In this document: in pieces, positions 1-8,085 of the stretch
How the letters are laid out: every line of letters starts with the position of its first letter
How positions within the stretch are numbered: position 1 is the stretch's first letter
Origin: Bdellovibrio sp. GT3
Lineage (GTDB): Bacteria > Bdellovibrionota > Bdellovibrionia > Bdellovibrionales > Bdellovibrionaceae
Direction of reading: 5' to 3'
Assembly (NCBI RefSeq): GCF_037996765.1
Contig: NZ_JBBNAD010000005.1
Span: forward strand, 466,001-530,000
Length of the DNA stretch: 64,000 nt
Translations under genes and position numbers: made by a program
Notes under the pieces: model-generated
What the model was told of the DNA's origin: nothing
Database searches by the model: none
The model's input: only the letters and a program-made list of their open reading frames with translations

Positions 1-1
1 T

Positions 2-2323
2 ATCGCCTGTGGTGTCGGTGAATTCCTAAGCTGGAACGGAACGAAACTTGTTTGTGGAACTCCAAGCGGTGGCGGCAGCGGCAGCGGCACTGTCACGCAA
101 ATCAATGCAGGGACAGGACTTACGGGTGGACCGATCACAACAACCGGAACACTTTCTTTAAGTGCTTCTGGCGCTGCCGCAGGAACTTATGGTTCTGCGA
201 CGGCTGTTCCAGTTATCACAGTTGATACTTATGGCCGTATCACAACGGTTAGTAATACGACAATCACTGGTGCAGCGCCGACTGGTTCTGCCGGAGGAGA
301 TTTAAGCGGCAACTATCCGAATCCCACTGTCGCAAGAATCAATGGTGTGCCACTTTCAATTTCATCACCCGCTAATGATCAGTATTTAAAATACAGTGGT
401 GGCAGCTGGATTAACGCCACCGTTCAAGCCAGTGAAGTCAGCGGTTTGACGACTACTTTAAATAACTATGTGGCCTATTCAAGTCTTCCGACTTGTAACT
501 CGGCAGCTTCAACATTGTCCTTCATCTCCCCTGTCGGCGGCTTCGCTTGTACAGCGATTTCAATCACGGGGGCAAATGTCAGCGGCAATATCGCAGGAAA
601 TGCGGCGGGCTTTACTGGCTCGCTTGCTGGTGATGTCACCGGTGTGCAAGGAACAACAGTGGTTGCAAGAATTCAAGGAAGAGCCGTTGCCAGCACTGCG
701 CCGACATCCAATCAAGTTCTGCAATTCAATGGAACCCAGTGGACGCCGGTTACAATGAATTCTTTAACAGGCATCACTGACGGAAATAACACCGCTCTGG
801 GACAAAGTGCACTAACCGCAACCACTTCTAATGCCAATACGGCAATCGGAAATAATGCTTTGCAAGCGTCAACAACTGGCAGCAGCAATACTGCTGTCGG
901 GTATTACTCTTTAAAAGCAAACACCGACGGTATCTACAACACTGCTGTTGGCGCTTCTACGTTAGTAAGTAACACCACTGGTTCTTTTAATACCGCTTTG
1001 GGAAGAGGCGCACTCATAACAAATACTACAGGTAATCTCAACGTTGCCATCGGATATAATGCTCTTTTCACCAGTACAGCCACCACACCAAGTGTAGCTG
1101 TTGGAGCTTATTCTCTCGAGAAGAATACGACAGGAAGTGAAAACGCCGCGCTGGGAACCTACTCCATGCAAAAAAACACCACTGGCTGGGGAAATGTGAG
1201 TATGGGTTATTACTCCATGATCGACAATATCCAGGGGAATAAAAATGTGGCAATTGGAAGAGCAGCCCTGGCATCCAACGTTGCACTAAGTGAATCGACT
1301 GCTGTTGGTTATGCTTCAATGGGTAATTCGGATCCTACGACAACAGGCGCGATCAGCAGGAACACCGCTCTAGGAGCACTCTCTCTGTTAGGAAGCGGGA
1401 CGATCGCAAATAATACTGGCAAATCTAATACCGCCCTTGGGCACTCTGCACTGACAGGAATGTCTTCTGGATCTGGCAATATTGGTATCGGATACAATGC
1501 CGGTTCTGCGATCACCACTGGAAGCAATAACGTCGTCATCGGCTCCAATACTGGCTCCGACATCGCAACTACTTCCAACAACATTCTGATCGCCGATGGT
1601 GCCGGTAACGAAAGAATGCGAATTCTTTCCTCTGGCAACGTGGGTATCGGAACCATTTCGCCGGATAAAAATCTTACTATTCTTGGTGGAGCCAACACGG
1701 GGATTCGTGTCGAAGGAACCTCCGGAAATACACATTTAGACTTTACCGTCGGCGGGACAGTTAGAACGAGTTTTTACTGGGACATGCTGAACAATATTTC
1801 TATTTTAAATGGAAACGGAACAGCATCGGCAATCAATCCCAACGGTGGCTTTGTTGGAGTGGGCACGATGGTACCCACTGCCATTCTTCATGTTAATGGA
1901 GCCGCTCTTGCGACAGCTTGGAATACAAGCTCCGATGCGCGTTTGAAAGAAAACGTCGCAGAAATTCAAGATCCCCTGAGTAAAATATTAAATCTGCGCG
2001 GAGTAGAGTTTGATTGGCGCAGCGATGTTGATCAACCAACAAAGCACGAACAAACACACGATATCGGTGTGATCGCGCAAGAAGTGGAAAAGCAATTTCC
2101 AGAAGCTGTGACATCGGTCAAAGACGGCTACAAATCCGTCGCTTATTCAAAACTTGTTTCGCCAATTATCGGCGCGATCAAAGAACTGTACTCGAAATTC
2201 TTGGGGCATGATGAGCAGCTTGCAAAGCAAGCGCGCGAACTGGCTTCCATTAAAGAAGAGAATGCAGAAATGAAGCAGGCCCTTTGCGAACTTGGGAAGA
2301 AAGCATTCTGTCAGAAGAAATGA
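2..2323 (+). CDS. S74-chaperone adhesin/tail-fibre-like surface protein (5' truncated by window edge)
   Basis: The reading frame is open from base 2 to the stop at 2323, so the start lies outside the window; the GTG at 347 is internal. The N-terminal part is Gly/Thr/Ser-rich beta sequence. From about base 780 there are many short repeats of the NTAIGxxAL / NTAVGYYSL type, as in YadA-like trimeric adhesin heads. The C-terminus has the hallmarks of the peptidase S74 intramolecular chaperone: SDARLKENV (self-cleavage expected just before the Ser), then DIGVIAQEVEK and YSKLVSPIIGAIKEL, followed by a terminal coiled coil. In endosialidase-type fibres this domain drives trimerisation and is then cut off. 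Inference: a secreted trimeric surface fibre, possibly for prey contact. No phage genes lie beside it, so a stand-alone fibre is more likely than a prophage tail gene. Confidence 0.85.
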   Translation: MACGVGEFLSWNGTKLVCGTPSGGGSGSGTVTQINAGTGLTGGPITTTGTLSLSASGAAAGTYGSATAVPVITVDTYGRITTVSNTTITGAAPTGSAGGDLSGNYPNPTVARINGVPLSISSPANDQYLKYSGGSWINATVQASEVSGLTTTLNNYVAYSSLPTCNSAASTLSFISPVGGFACTAISITGANVSGNIAGNAAGFTGSLAGDVTGVQGTTVVARIQGRAVASTAPTSNQVLQFNGTQWTPVTMNSLTGITDGNNTALGQSALTATTSNANTAIGNNALQASTTGSSNTAVGYYSLKANTDGIYNTAVGASTLVSNTTGSFNTALGRGALITNTTGNLNVAIGYNALFTSTATTPSVAVGAYSLEKNTTGSENAALGTYSMQKNTTGWGNVSMGYYSMIDNIQGNKNVAIGRAALASNVALSESTAVGYASMGNSDPTTTGAISRNTALGALSLLGSGTIANNTGKSNTALGHSALTGMSSGSGNIGIGYNAGSAITTGSNNVVIGSNTGSDIATTSNNILIADGAGNERMRILSSGNVGIGTISPDKNLTILGGANTGIRVEGTSGNTHLDFTVGGTVRTSFYWDMLNNISILNGNGTASAINPNGGFVGVGTMVPTAILHVNGAALATAWNTSSDARLKENVAEIQDPLSKILNLRGVEFDWRSDVDQPTKHEQTHDIGVIAQEVEKQFPEAVTSVKDGYKSVAYSKLVSPIIGAIKELYSKFLGHDEQLAKQARELASIKEENAEMKQALCELGKKAFCQKK

Positions 2324-2352
2324 TATTTCCGGGAATTTTAGGCAAAAAAAAT

Positions 2353-2373
2353 CCCGCATAGTGAGCGGGTTTT
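2353..2373 (+). terminator. Intrinsic terminator of the S74 fibre gene
   Basis: A five-base-pair stem CCCGC/GCGGG with a seven-base loop is followed by TTTT, 30 bases after the fibre stop codon. Confidence 0.55.
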
Positions 2374-2380
2374 AAAAAAG

Positions 2381-2406
2381 AAAAGGCTCCCAAAGGGAGC
2401 CTTTTT
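2381..2406. terminator. Bidirectional terminator between fibre gene and tRNA-Phe
   Basis: A perfect seven-base-pair stem GGCTCCC/GGGAGCC with loop AAA has AAAA before it and TTTTT after it, so it can work for the fibre gene (plus) and the tRNA (minus). A near-identical hairpin lies at 30351-30376. Confidence 0.8.
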
Positions 2407-2419
2407 AAATCTAAATAAA

Positions 2420-2495
<76 letters not shown>

Positions 2496-2533
2496 ATTCG
2501 GAAATCTCTTTCACTAACGTTCAGAGAGACATT

Positions 2534-2562
2534 GGTTTAACTTTTGCCCCCCTGCCTGTCAA
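2534..2562 (-). promoter_or_regulatory. Putative sigma-70 promoter for tRNA-Phe
   Basis: On the minus strand a perfect -35 box TTGACA (2557-2562) is followed after 17 bases by TAAACC (2534-2539), a weak -10. It ends about 38 bases before the mature tRNA 5' end and lies just past the stop of the gamma-lyase gene, so the tRNA could be transcribed independently of it. Confidence 0.4.
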
Positions 2563-2565
2563 CAA

Positions 2566-3729
2566 TTAGACTTTGTCGAAAGCAGATTTTAGGTCAGCTA
2601 GAAGGTCATTCAGGTCCTCAACACCCACTGAAAGACGAATCAGGCTGTCATCAATGCCCAAGGCCTTGCGATTTTCAGCTGGTACGGAGGCATGCGTCAT
2701 AATGGCTGGATGCTCGATCAAGCTCTCAACCCCACCTAAACTCTCGGCCAACGCGAAGATTTCTACGTTTTCCAAGAACTTACGGGCAGCATCCATTCCA
2801 CCTTTAATGTAGAACGTAATCATACCGCCATAACCATGCATCTGTTCCTTGGCTAGTTTGTGCTGAGGATGACTTTCCAAACCTGGATAAATCACTTTTT
2901 CAACCTTGGCGTGGCTCTCAAGGAAGCGAGCAACTGCCATCGCATTCTCCTGATGCGCCTTCATACGCAAAGGTAAAGTTTTCAAGCTTCTTAAGCACAT
3001 GAATGAATCAAAAGGACCTTGAATCGGACCCATGGAGTTGGACAAGAACGCCATGCGCTCAGCAATGTCTTCACGAGAAGTCACAGCTACTCCGCCAACC
3101 ACGTCACTGTGACCACCGATATACTTCGTCGCAGAGTGAACCACGATGTCAGCACCCAGTTCTAATGGACGTTGGAAGTACGGGCTCATGAATGTGTTAT
3201 CAACAGCCACCAAAATGCCCTTCGCTTTTGCGATAGCGCAGATCTTTTTGATATCCACCAATTTCAATGTGGGATTCGTTGGAGTTTCCAACCAGACCAT
3301 TTTTGTATTTGGTTTGATTGCCTTTTCAAAGTTCTCAACGATCGTCAAATCAACGAACGAAAACTCCATGCCATCGTGGCGCAAAACCTTATCAAACAGA
3401 CGGAAAGTACCGCCGTACATATCATCCATGGCGATCACATGGTCACCACCTTTGATAAGATGCAAAATCACAGTCGTGGCTGCGCAACCAGAGGCAAACG
3501 CAAATCCATATTTGCCGCTTTCAAGGCTGGCCATACAATTTTCGTAGGCACGACGAGTGGGATTGTGAGTACGAGAATACTCCCAGCCCTTGTGAACACC
3601 TGGAGAAGATTGTACATAAGTCGAGGTCATATAAACCGGAGTCATGATAGCGCCGGTTGTTGGATCCGGTGATTGACCCGCGTGAATCGCGCGGGTTGCA
3701 AAGCCAAGTTTGGAATTCGTATTTTTCAT
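2566..3729 (-). CDS. Cystathionine gamma-lyase / gamma-synthase family PLP enzyme
   Basis: This 387-residue protein belongs to the Cys/Met-metabolism PLP family (fold type I). It keeps the N-terminal ATRAIHAGQ..PVY.TSTY block, the YSRTHNPTR motif, the D177NTF PLP-contact motif and the Schiff-base lysine K202 in SATKYIGGHSD. Family members cleave cystathionine to cysteine, 2-oxobutyrate and ammonia (gamma-lyase) or make cystathionine (gamma-synthase); sequence alone does not separate them. The cystathionine beta-synthase-like gene ends 11 bases upstream, which favours gamma-lyase in a reverse transsulfuration pair making cysteine from methionine-derived homocysteine. This would suit a predator living on prey protein. 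The ATG start matches the family length. Confidence 0.9.
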   Translation of the reverse strand: MKNTNSKLGFATRAIHAGQSPDPTTGAIMTPVYMTSTYVQSSPGVHKGWEYSRTHNPTRRAYENCMASLESGKYGFAFASGCAATTVILHLIKGGDHVIAMDDMYGGTFRLFDKVLRHDGMEFSFVDLTIVENFEKAIKPNTKMVWLETPTNPTLKLVDIKKICAIAKAKGILVAVDNTFMSPYFQRPLELGADIVVHSATKYIGGHSDVVGGVAVTSREDIAERMAFLSNSMGPIQGPFDSFMCLRSLKTLPLRMKAHQENAMAVARFLESHAKVEKVIYPGLESHPQHKLAKEQMHGYGGMITFYIKGGMDAARKFLENVEIFALAESLGGVESLIEHPAIMTHASVPAENRKALGIDDSLIRLSVGVEDLNDLLADLKSAFDKV

Positions 3730-3740
3730 GTCTTTACCTG

Positions 3741-4787
3741 TTATTTAGAAAGATTTTTAAGGGCTTCTTCAGCGCTAATCACTCTGTTGAAAACAGATTT
3801 TACATCATCTGCCTTCAAAAAGCCGTTTTCGATCATCCACTTGTCATTAAACGCTTTGCTCAAGTACTGGCGGCCGCTATCAGGGAAAATCACCACGATA
3901 TTTTGTGGTTTCTCAATTTTCTCTGCGTATTTCATAGCAGCGACCAACGCTGTTCCGCTGGATGGTCCAACCAAAAGACCTTCTTCAGCAACCAATCTGC
4001 GAGTCATTTCGAAAGCTTCTGGGTCACCGACACGAACAAATCCGTCATAGATGTCCAAGTGAACGTTGCCTGGAAGCATATCTTCGCCAATACCCTCAAC
4101 TTTATAAGAACCTGGAGGGTCCACGATCTTTTTATGATAATAAAGATCATAAAGGATCGAACCAATTGGGTCTGCGCAGATGATCTTAACATCAGACTTC
4201 TTTTCTTTTAGGAACTTGGCACAGCCTGAAAGAGTACCGCCAGTTCCAGCGCCCCCCACCAAAACATCCACTTTACCATCCGTTTGATTCCAGATTTCTG
4301 GACCTGTTGTCTGATAGTGGCGTGTTGGGTTGTCAGTGTTAAAGAACTGATTCGTCAAAAACGCTCCGGGAATACCATCGGCGATCTTTTTTGAAACAGT
4401 ATAGTGGCTTAGCTCATGCTCTGGCTCCACCATCGGAGTGATAACCACTTGGGCGCCATAAGCACGCAAAATAGCTCTTTTTTCCTCACTCATTTTCTCG
4501 GGCATCACAAATATACATTTGTATCCCTTAACAGCTGCCGCCAATGCCAAACCAACACCGGTGTTTCCAGATGTTGCTTCAACAATGGTGCCGCCCGGCT
4601 TCAAATCGCCGCGTTTTTCAGCTTCTTCGATCATCGCCACTGCAACGCGATCTTTGATGCTGCCACCAGGATTAAAGTACTCAACCTTTGCGAAATATTT
4701 ATGTTTTGAGTTCTTAGTTACGTTACGAAGTTCCACCAACGGGGTGTTCCCGATGGTTTCCAGGATCGATTTATAGATTTGTGACAT
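3741..4787 (-). CDS. Cystathionine beta-synthase-like PLP enzyme (no CBS domains)
   Basis: This 348-residue fold-type II PLP enzyme has the IGNTPLVEL start, PLP lysine K45 in NPGGSIKDR, the substrate loop TSGNTG, and the phosphate-binding GGAGTGGT loop. The EGIGEDMLPGN segment and the length beyond typical CysK resemble the catalytic core of cystathionine beta-synthase rather than plain O-acetylserine sulfhydrylase. The C-terminal regulatory CBS pair of animal enzymes is absent. Predicted reaction: serine plus homocysteine to cystathionine in the cytoplasm. It is followed after 11 bases by the gamma-lyase-like gene. A CysK/CysM-type activity is the alternative. Confidence 0.87.
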   Translation of the reverse strand: MSQIYKSILETIGNTPLVELRNVTKNSKHKYFAKVEYFNPGGSIKDRVAVAMIEEAEKRGDLKPGGTIVEATSGNTGVGLALAAAVKGYKCIFVMPEKMSEEKRAILRAYGAQVVITPMVEPEHELSHYTVSKKIADGIPGAFLTNQFFNTDNPTRHYQTTGPEIWNQTDGKVDVLVGGAGTGGTLSGCAKFLKEKKSDVKIICADPIGSILYDLYYHKKIVDPPGSYKVEGIGEDMLPGNVHLDIYDGFVRVGDPEAFEMTRRLVAEEGLLVGPSSGTALVAAMKYAEKIEKPQNIVVIFPDSGRQYLSKAFNDKWMIENGFLKADDVKSVFNRVISAEEALKNLSK

Positions 4788-4793
4788 GATTGA

Positions 4794-5009
4794 CTAGCTT
4801 TCTAAGTCTCTGCTTCTGTTGGAACGAAGTAAGACTGTGTTCATAGACTGCAAAACTGTATTCATTTGAGTCATCGGATCTCCGGAATATTCCATTCCAA
4901 GCTCTGAAGTCAGCTGTTTCACCAGATTTCTGTTTGGTTGATCTTTCATCAACTCTTCAACCAGCTTTTCAAGTGATACCGTCTTCTTTTTAGTTTCAAG
5001 CTCAGCCAT
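4794..5009 (-). CDS. Small conserved-looking protein of unknown function (71 aa)
   Basis: This 71-residue, charged, soluble protein is predicted mostly helical and has no signal peptide or cysteines. The ATG is preceded by a GGGGGAAA ribosome-binding site. It ends 6 bases before the beta-synthase gene and begins 26 bases after the T2SF gene, so it is probably translated from the same message. No family is recognised. A Met-rich stretch near its C-terminus (MTQMNTVLQSMNTVLL) looks like an amphipathic helix. Confidence 0.6.
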   Translation of the reverse strand: MAELETKKKTVSLEKLVEELMKDQPNRNLVKQLTSELGMEYSGDPMTQMNTVLQSMNTVLLRSNRSRDLES

Positions 5010-5035
5010 GGATTTCCCCCAACGGGGTCACTCTA

Positions 5036-5473
5036 TCACCCCCCTCCCAAAGAGTGAAAAAAATTTTGCAGCAGCGGACCAAAAAGCAGCAGCAGAAAGG
5101 CTGGAAACTGGAATAATAGAAGGGGGATCAGCAATAAAAAAGGAAGTCTCGCGAGCTTTGTACGAATATCATCCTCACAAGCCTCCAACATCTCCTCTTC
5201 CAGGCTGACAATGACATTATATATGGCCTCGCCACGCATTCCGCGCTCCAAAAGCTGCAAAAGCACCTGCCGATGGGGAGATAAGGACTGATTAATGAGG
5301 CCATGCGTGACCTTTCCTTGCTGCAACAGCGCCAACCAGCGACCCACAAGAGATGGAAAATCGCCCTGATGCCGTTTTAAATAGTTCATCACGCCAACTT
5401 TCGTGGGCTGACCTTTCTCAAGTGCCCGTTTCACGCATAACAAAAGAGCCAACGGGGGTGCTACACCTTCCAT
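5036..5473 (-). CDS. Short TadC/T2SF-like membrane protein
   Basis: This 145-residue protein has a hydrophilic helical body and a strongly hydrophobic Leu/Phe-rich C-terminal segment (about residues 113-138) long enough for one membrane span. Its start overlaps the end of the longer T2SF-like gene by 13 bases. In Tad (tight adherence) pilus systems two adjacent T2SF-domain proteins, TadB and TadC, form the inner-membrane platform, which fits this pair. The protein is much shorter than usual TadC (about 300 residues), so the assignment rests on position and on the Gly-Lys-x-x..L..al pattern of half a T2SF domain. No ATPase, secretin or pilin gene is adjacent. Confidence 0.6.
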   Translation of the reverse strand: MEGVAPPLALLLCVKRALEKGQPTKVGVMNYLKRHQGDFPSLVGRWLALLQQGKVTHGLINQSLSPHRQVLLQLLERGMRGEAIYNVIVSLEEEMLEACEDDIRTKLARLPFLLLIPLLLFQFPAFLLLLFGPLLQNFFHSLGGG

Positions 5474-6198
5474 TTCATCCTCCGACCCACACTAAAAATA
5501 ATAATCAGCCCCAAAACGAACATAAAAAGAGAGCCCAAAATTAAAAATCGATGGCGAGCGAAGCCAAATTGCACAAATACAAACGCCAAAAGGGCGCAAT
5601 AAAGGGCGGTGACAATTATCGCCTGCATCTTTATCTGCTGGGTCACTTGTCCGGACCTACGTCGAAAATTTTCTTCCACTTTGTACTGCCTGCGCAGCGC
5701 TTTTGCCTGATCAATCACGCGCGTCTGCGACCGGTCGATCTCAAGAAGGTCTGCCTGCAAATCCTTTATCCGTGCGGATTTCGTGGCGATGACAATTTCC
5801 GCCGTGACTACGGAATTGTAAATTTCGCGGAGCTGATTCCTTTGCCAGCCACTTTGACTTTCGATCGCCACATGAAGACTTTGTCGAAAGGATTTTCCCG
5901 CTTGGAGTCCCAAAATAAGGTTGTCCAACATGGGGATCACGGCCATGGAAAGTCGCTGAGTAAGAAAAATGCGGAAAATTTCCGGAAAAAACTTTAAACT
6001 TATTAAAAGAATGCCGAAGAAAAGCCAGAGCGACACCGCAGAGTCGGAAAGCGCGGCGATAAAAGTGATCGCAACCAAGTTCAAGATCATCAAAGACCTT
6101 GAAGTTCGTTGAGAGATTGCAAATTCCCGCGCGATGTTGGCAAGAGAACGCTGAACGAGCGCTTGTCCGAACATCGAAAGCATAAAAAAAGTGATCAA
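5461..6198 (-). CDS. TadB-like type II secretion F-domain membrane protein
   Basis: This 245-residue protein has N-terminal hydrophobic segments (about residues 35-70), a cytoplasmic T2SF core (LDNLILGLQAGKSFRQSL) and two further spans at the C-terminus, the layout of TadB. It would form part of the inner-membrane assembly platform of a Flp-type pilus. The start chosen is TTG at 6198 because AGGAGG lies 6 bases upstream; the first ATG is six codons further in. It is first in a minus-strand run of five closely packed genes. The rest of a tad locus is not in the window. Confidence 0.72.
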   Translation of the reverse strand: MITFFMLSMFGQALVQRSLANIAREFAISQRTSRSLMILNLVAITFIAALSDSAVSLWLFFGILLISLKFFPEIFRIFLTQRLSMAVIPMLDNLILGLQAGKSFRQSLHVAIESQSGWQRNQLREIYNSVVTAEIVIATKSARIKDLQADLLEIDRSQTRVIDQAKALRRQYKVEENFRRRSGQVTQQIKMQAIIVTALYCALLAFVFVQFGFARHRFLILGSLFMFVLGLIIIFSVGRRMKWKV

Positions 6199-6346
6199 GA
6201 GGTGCCTCCTTGGGTTCTTGTTGATCGCAAAAAATATGCAAGAAATTTTTTTGTTGACGGCGGTGGTCGATTTGGGAAGACTTAGGGTAAGTAAGGTTTT
6301 TTACAAGTAAGTAACAACAACAACGTTTGCATCCTAGGAGGAGCAC

Positions 6347-6466
6347 ATGGCAAAGAAAGCAGCAAAAAAAGCTACTAAAAAAGCAGCAAAGAAAACTACT
6401 AAAAAAGTAGCAAAAAAAGCTACAAAAAAAGTAGCTAAAAAAGCTACTAAAAAAGCTTCTAAGTAG
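6347..6466 (+). CDS. 39-residue Lys/Ala/Thr-rich histone H1-like protein
   Basis: A short gene starts with ATG at 6347 behind a strong AGGAGGAG site and ends with TAG at 6464-6466. The product consists almost entirely of repeats of AKKA / TKKA / VAKK, with roughly half its residues lysine, and no acidic or aromatic residues. Such composition matches the C-terminal tails of eukaryotic histone H1 and bacterial H1-like DNA-binding proteins, so nucleoid binding is the likely role (inference). It has its own terminator, so it is a single-gene unit. Its repeat style is also seen in the tail of ribosomal protein L21 encoded at 36893-37453. Confidence 0.8.
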   Translation: MAKKAAKKATKKAAKKTTKKVAKKATKKVAKKATKKASK

Positions 6467-6496
6467 TTAGACGCTGTACTAATTTAGTACACTGAA

Positions 6497-6523
6497 CCCC
6501 AGAGGCAACTCTGGGGTTTTTTT
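6497..6523 (+). terminator. Intrinsic terminator of the histone-like gene
   Basis: A perfect eight-base-pair stem CCCCAGAG/CTCTGGGG with a GCAA tetraloop is followed by seven T residues, 30 bases after the stop codon. Confidence 0.93.
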
Positions 6524-6558
6524 ATGCCTGAAATCCGCTCCAGTAGCGGGTTTCAAAC

Positions 6559-6590
6559 AAAAAAGGCCCGCATCTCTGCGAGCCTTTTTT
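6559..6590. terminator. Bidirectional terminator at the end of the MCE operon
   Basis: AAAAAAGGC and GCCTTTTTT flank an imperfect inner CGC/GCG stem. It lies 23 bases past the stop of the minus-strand gene at 6613 and has T runs in both directions. Confidence 0.75.
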
Positions 6591-6612
6591 CATTTAAATT
6601 TCTGAACTTTTT

Positions 6613-7266
6613 TTAGAAGTAGTACAAAGCTCCGATCGTTCCTGAAGGAAGCAATTGTGAGCGCTTCACTTCATACATCGCAACCACTTCCGCAAACACA
6701 GAAACGCCGGCCAAATCTCCGGACAATTGATTGTACTGAAGGCCGAAAGATCCGTTCAAAAAGTCAGTTCCAAACTGCCCGGAACGTTTCTCATCGTCGG
6801 TTAAAACACGGTCTAAAATCCCCGATTCCATCCAAGAAGTGGAATTTCCCATCGAATTATACCAACGAGAATAACCTGCAGTGTAATAAGGTGCGATATA
6901 ATCGCCCTCAAAGGCATGTTTCCATGAAAACTGGATGGAATTATATCCGGGACCTGTTCCGAATCCGGCTACAACACTGTTTTCTTCCTCAAAATTAAAC
7001 TCGCCAGTGATTCCAACCAGCCCCAATTGACCACCCACAGACATTCCCAGTCCGACTTTACGACTTTGGCGCATGCTTAGAGTTGAAGAGTAGGTCATCC
7101 CCAGGCGCTCGGCCCGCATGGAGTCGCTATAATCCTGCTCGATACTCAGTGCTTTGGATGAAACAGATGAAGAATCAGACCACAGATCTGTCGTGGAAAT
7201 CTCGGCAAAGGAAATACTTGAAGTCAGCAAGGCAAGGATTGCGACGCCGGTGAAACGTTGGAACAT
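6613..7266 (-). CDS. Exported outer-membrane-type beta protein, last gene of the MCE operon
   Basis: This 217-residue protein has a signal peptide (MFQRFTGVAILALL.., cleavage likely after SFA). The mature part has alternating polar and aromatic beta segments and ends in ALYYF; a terminal Phe is the usual C-terminal signal of outer-membrane barrels. No named family is recognised. The ATG follows an ideal AAGGAGG. The gene begins 24 bases after the MlaD-like gene, so it is probably co-transcribed with the lipid transporter. Inference: it may be the outer-membrane end of that system, or an envelope protein sharing its regulation. Confidence 0.7.
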   Translation of the reverse strand: MFQRFTGVAILALLTSSISFAEISTTDLWSDSSSVSSKALSIEQDYSDSMRAERLGMTYSSTLSMRQSRKVGLGMSVGGQLGLVGITGEFNFEEENSVVAGFGTGPGYNSIQFSWKHAFEGDYIAPYYTAGYSRWYNSMGNSTSWMESGILDRVLTDDEKRSGQFGTDFLNGSFGLQYNQLSGDLAGVSVFAEVVAMYEVKRSQLLPSGTIGALYYF

Positions 7267-7290
7267 GGAAGCCTCCTTTTAGTTTCAGAC

Positions 7291-8067
7291 CTAAAAGATT
7301 CGGGCTCTGACGCCTTCTTTTTGCAAGAACTGTTTAATAGCCGGGCCATCAAGCGGTTCCAAACGGAAAAGAAGCTTATGAACCAGGTCATAAGTGTCTT
7401 CAGCCTTTTTAGATCGAAGATTGGACGTAAGATAAGCTAAGTCATCGCTAATTTTAATAGAATTATCAAGCAGCCGTGAAATTTCAGGGTTTTTAGTGGT
7501 TTTATCCAGCAATACCAGCGTTCGATTGAAGTTTGTAACCAACAAATCCATCTGCTTGATTACGCTGGTGACAGATCCTTCGTTCTTTTCCAAAATTTCG
7601 ATCATTTTTCCCGCTAAACCGTAGCCTTGAGATAAAAGTTGATCAATTCGCGGAGGATCTTCACCACGAACATACTCACCCGACGCAAATTCCCCGGAAG
7701 TTGCCGACCCTGGAGAGATTTCCAGAAACTTTTCCCCAATGACACCCGCAAGATTGATGAAAAATTTGGAATCTTTACGGACACTCGTCCAGGCCTTCTT
7801 ATCGATGGTGATGGTTAAACGCAGTTTTACTTCTTCCCCGTCAGCCATTTTATGTTCTGGATCAAAAGCAATGGACTTCACTTTGCCCACTTTAATACCC
7901 ATAACTCGAACTGGAGATCCCTCTTCAATTCCACCTGCAAAATTGAACATCACATTTAGTTCTTTAGTATTTGAAAACGGGGTTATGAAACCCATGGCAT
8001 AAGCAAATGCTGCCACCATGATTAAACTAACCAGAGCTAACAAACCGACCTTGGTTTCCACTTTCAT
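7291..8067 (-). CDS. mlaD: MlaD-like MCE-domain substrate-binding protein
   Basis: This 258-residue protein has an uncleaved N-terminal membrane segment (about residues 7-28) followed by one MCE domain (about 38-118) with the typical GGIEEGSPVRVMGIKVGKV core and the VIGEKFLEI strand. After it comes a helical region that could form part of a channel. MCE proteins form hexameric rings on the inner membrane and carry phospholipids between membranes. The gene sits directly after the two permease genes (18-base gap). At 258 residues it is longer than E. coli MlaD (about 180), because of the C-terminal helical extension. Confidence 0.92.
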   Translation of the reverse strand: MKVETKVGLLALVSLIMVAAFAYAMGFITPFSNTKELNVMFNFAGGIEEGSPVRVMGIKVGKVKSIAFDPEHKMADGEEVKLRLTITIDKKAWTSVRKDSKFFINLAGVIGEKFLEISPGSATSGEFASGEYVRGEDPPRIDQLLSQGYGLAGKMIEILEKNEGSVTSVIKQMDLLVTNFNRTLVLLDKTTKNPEISRLLDNSIKISDDLAYLTSNLRSKKAEDTYDLVHKLLFRLEPLDGPAIKQFLQKEGVRARIF

Positions 8068-8085
8068 AAACGCTCCCGAATAGGA

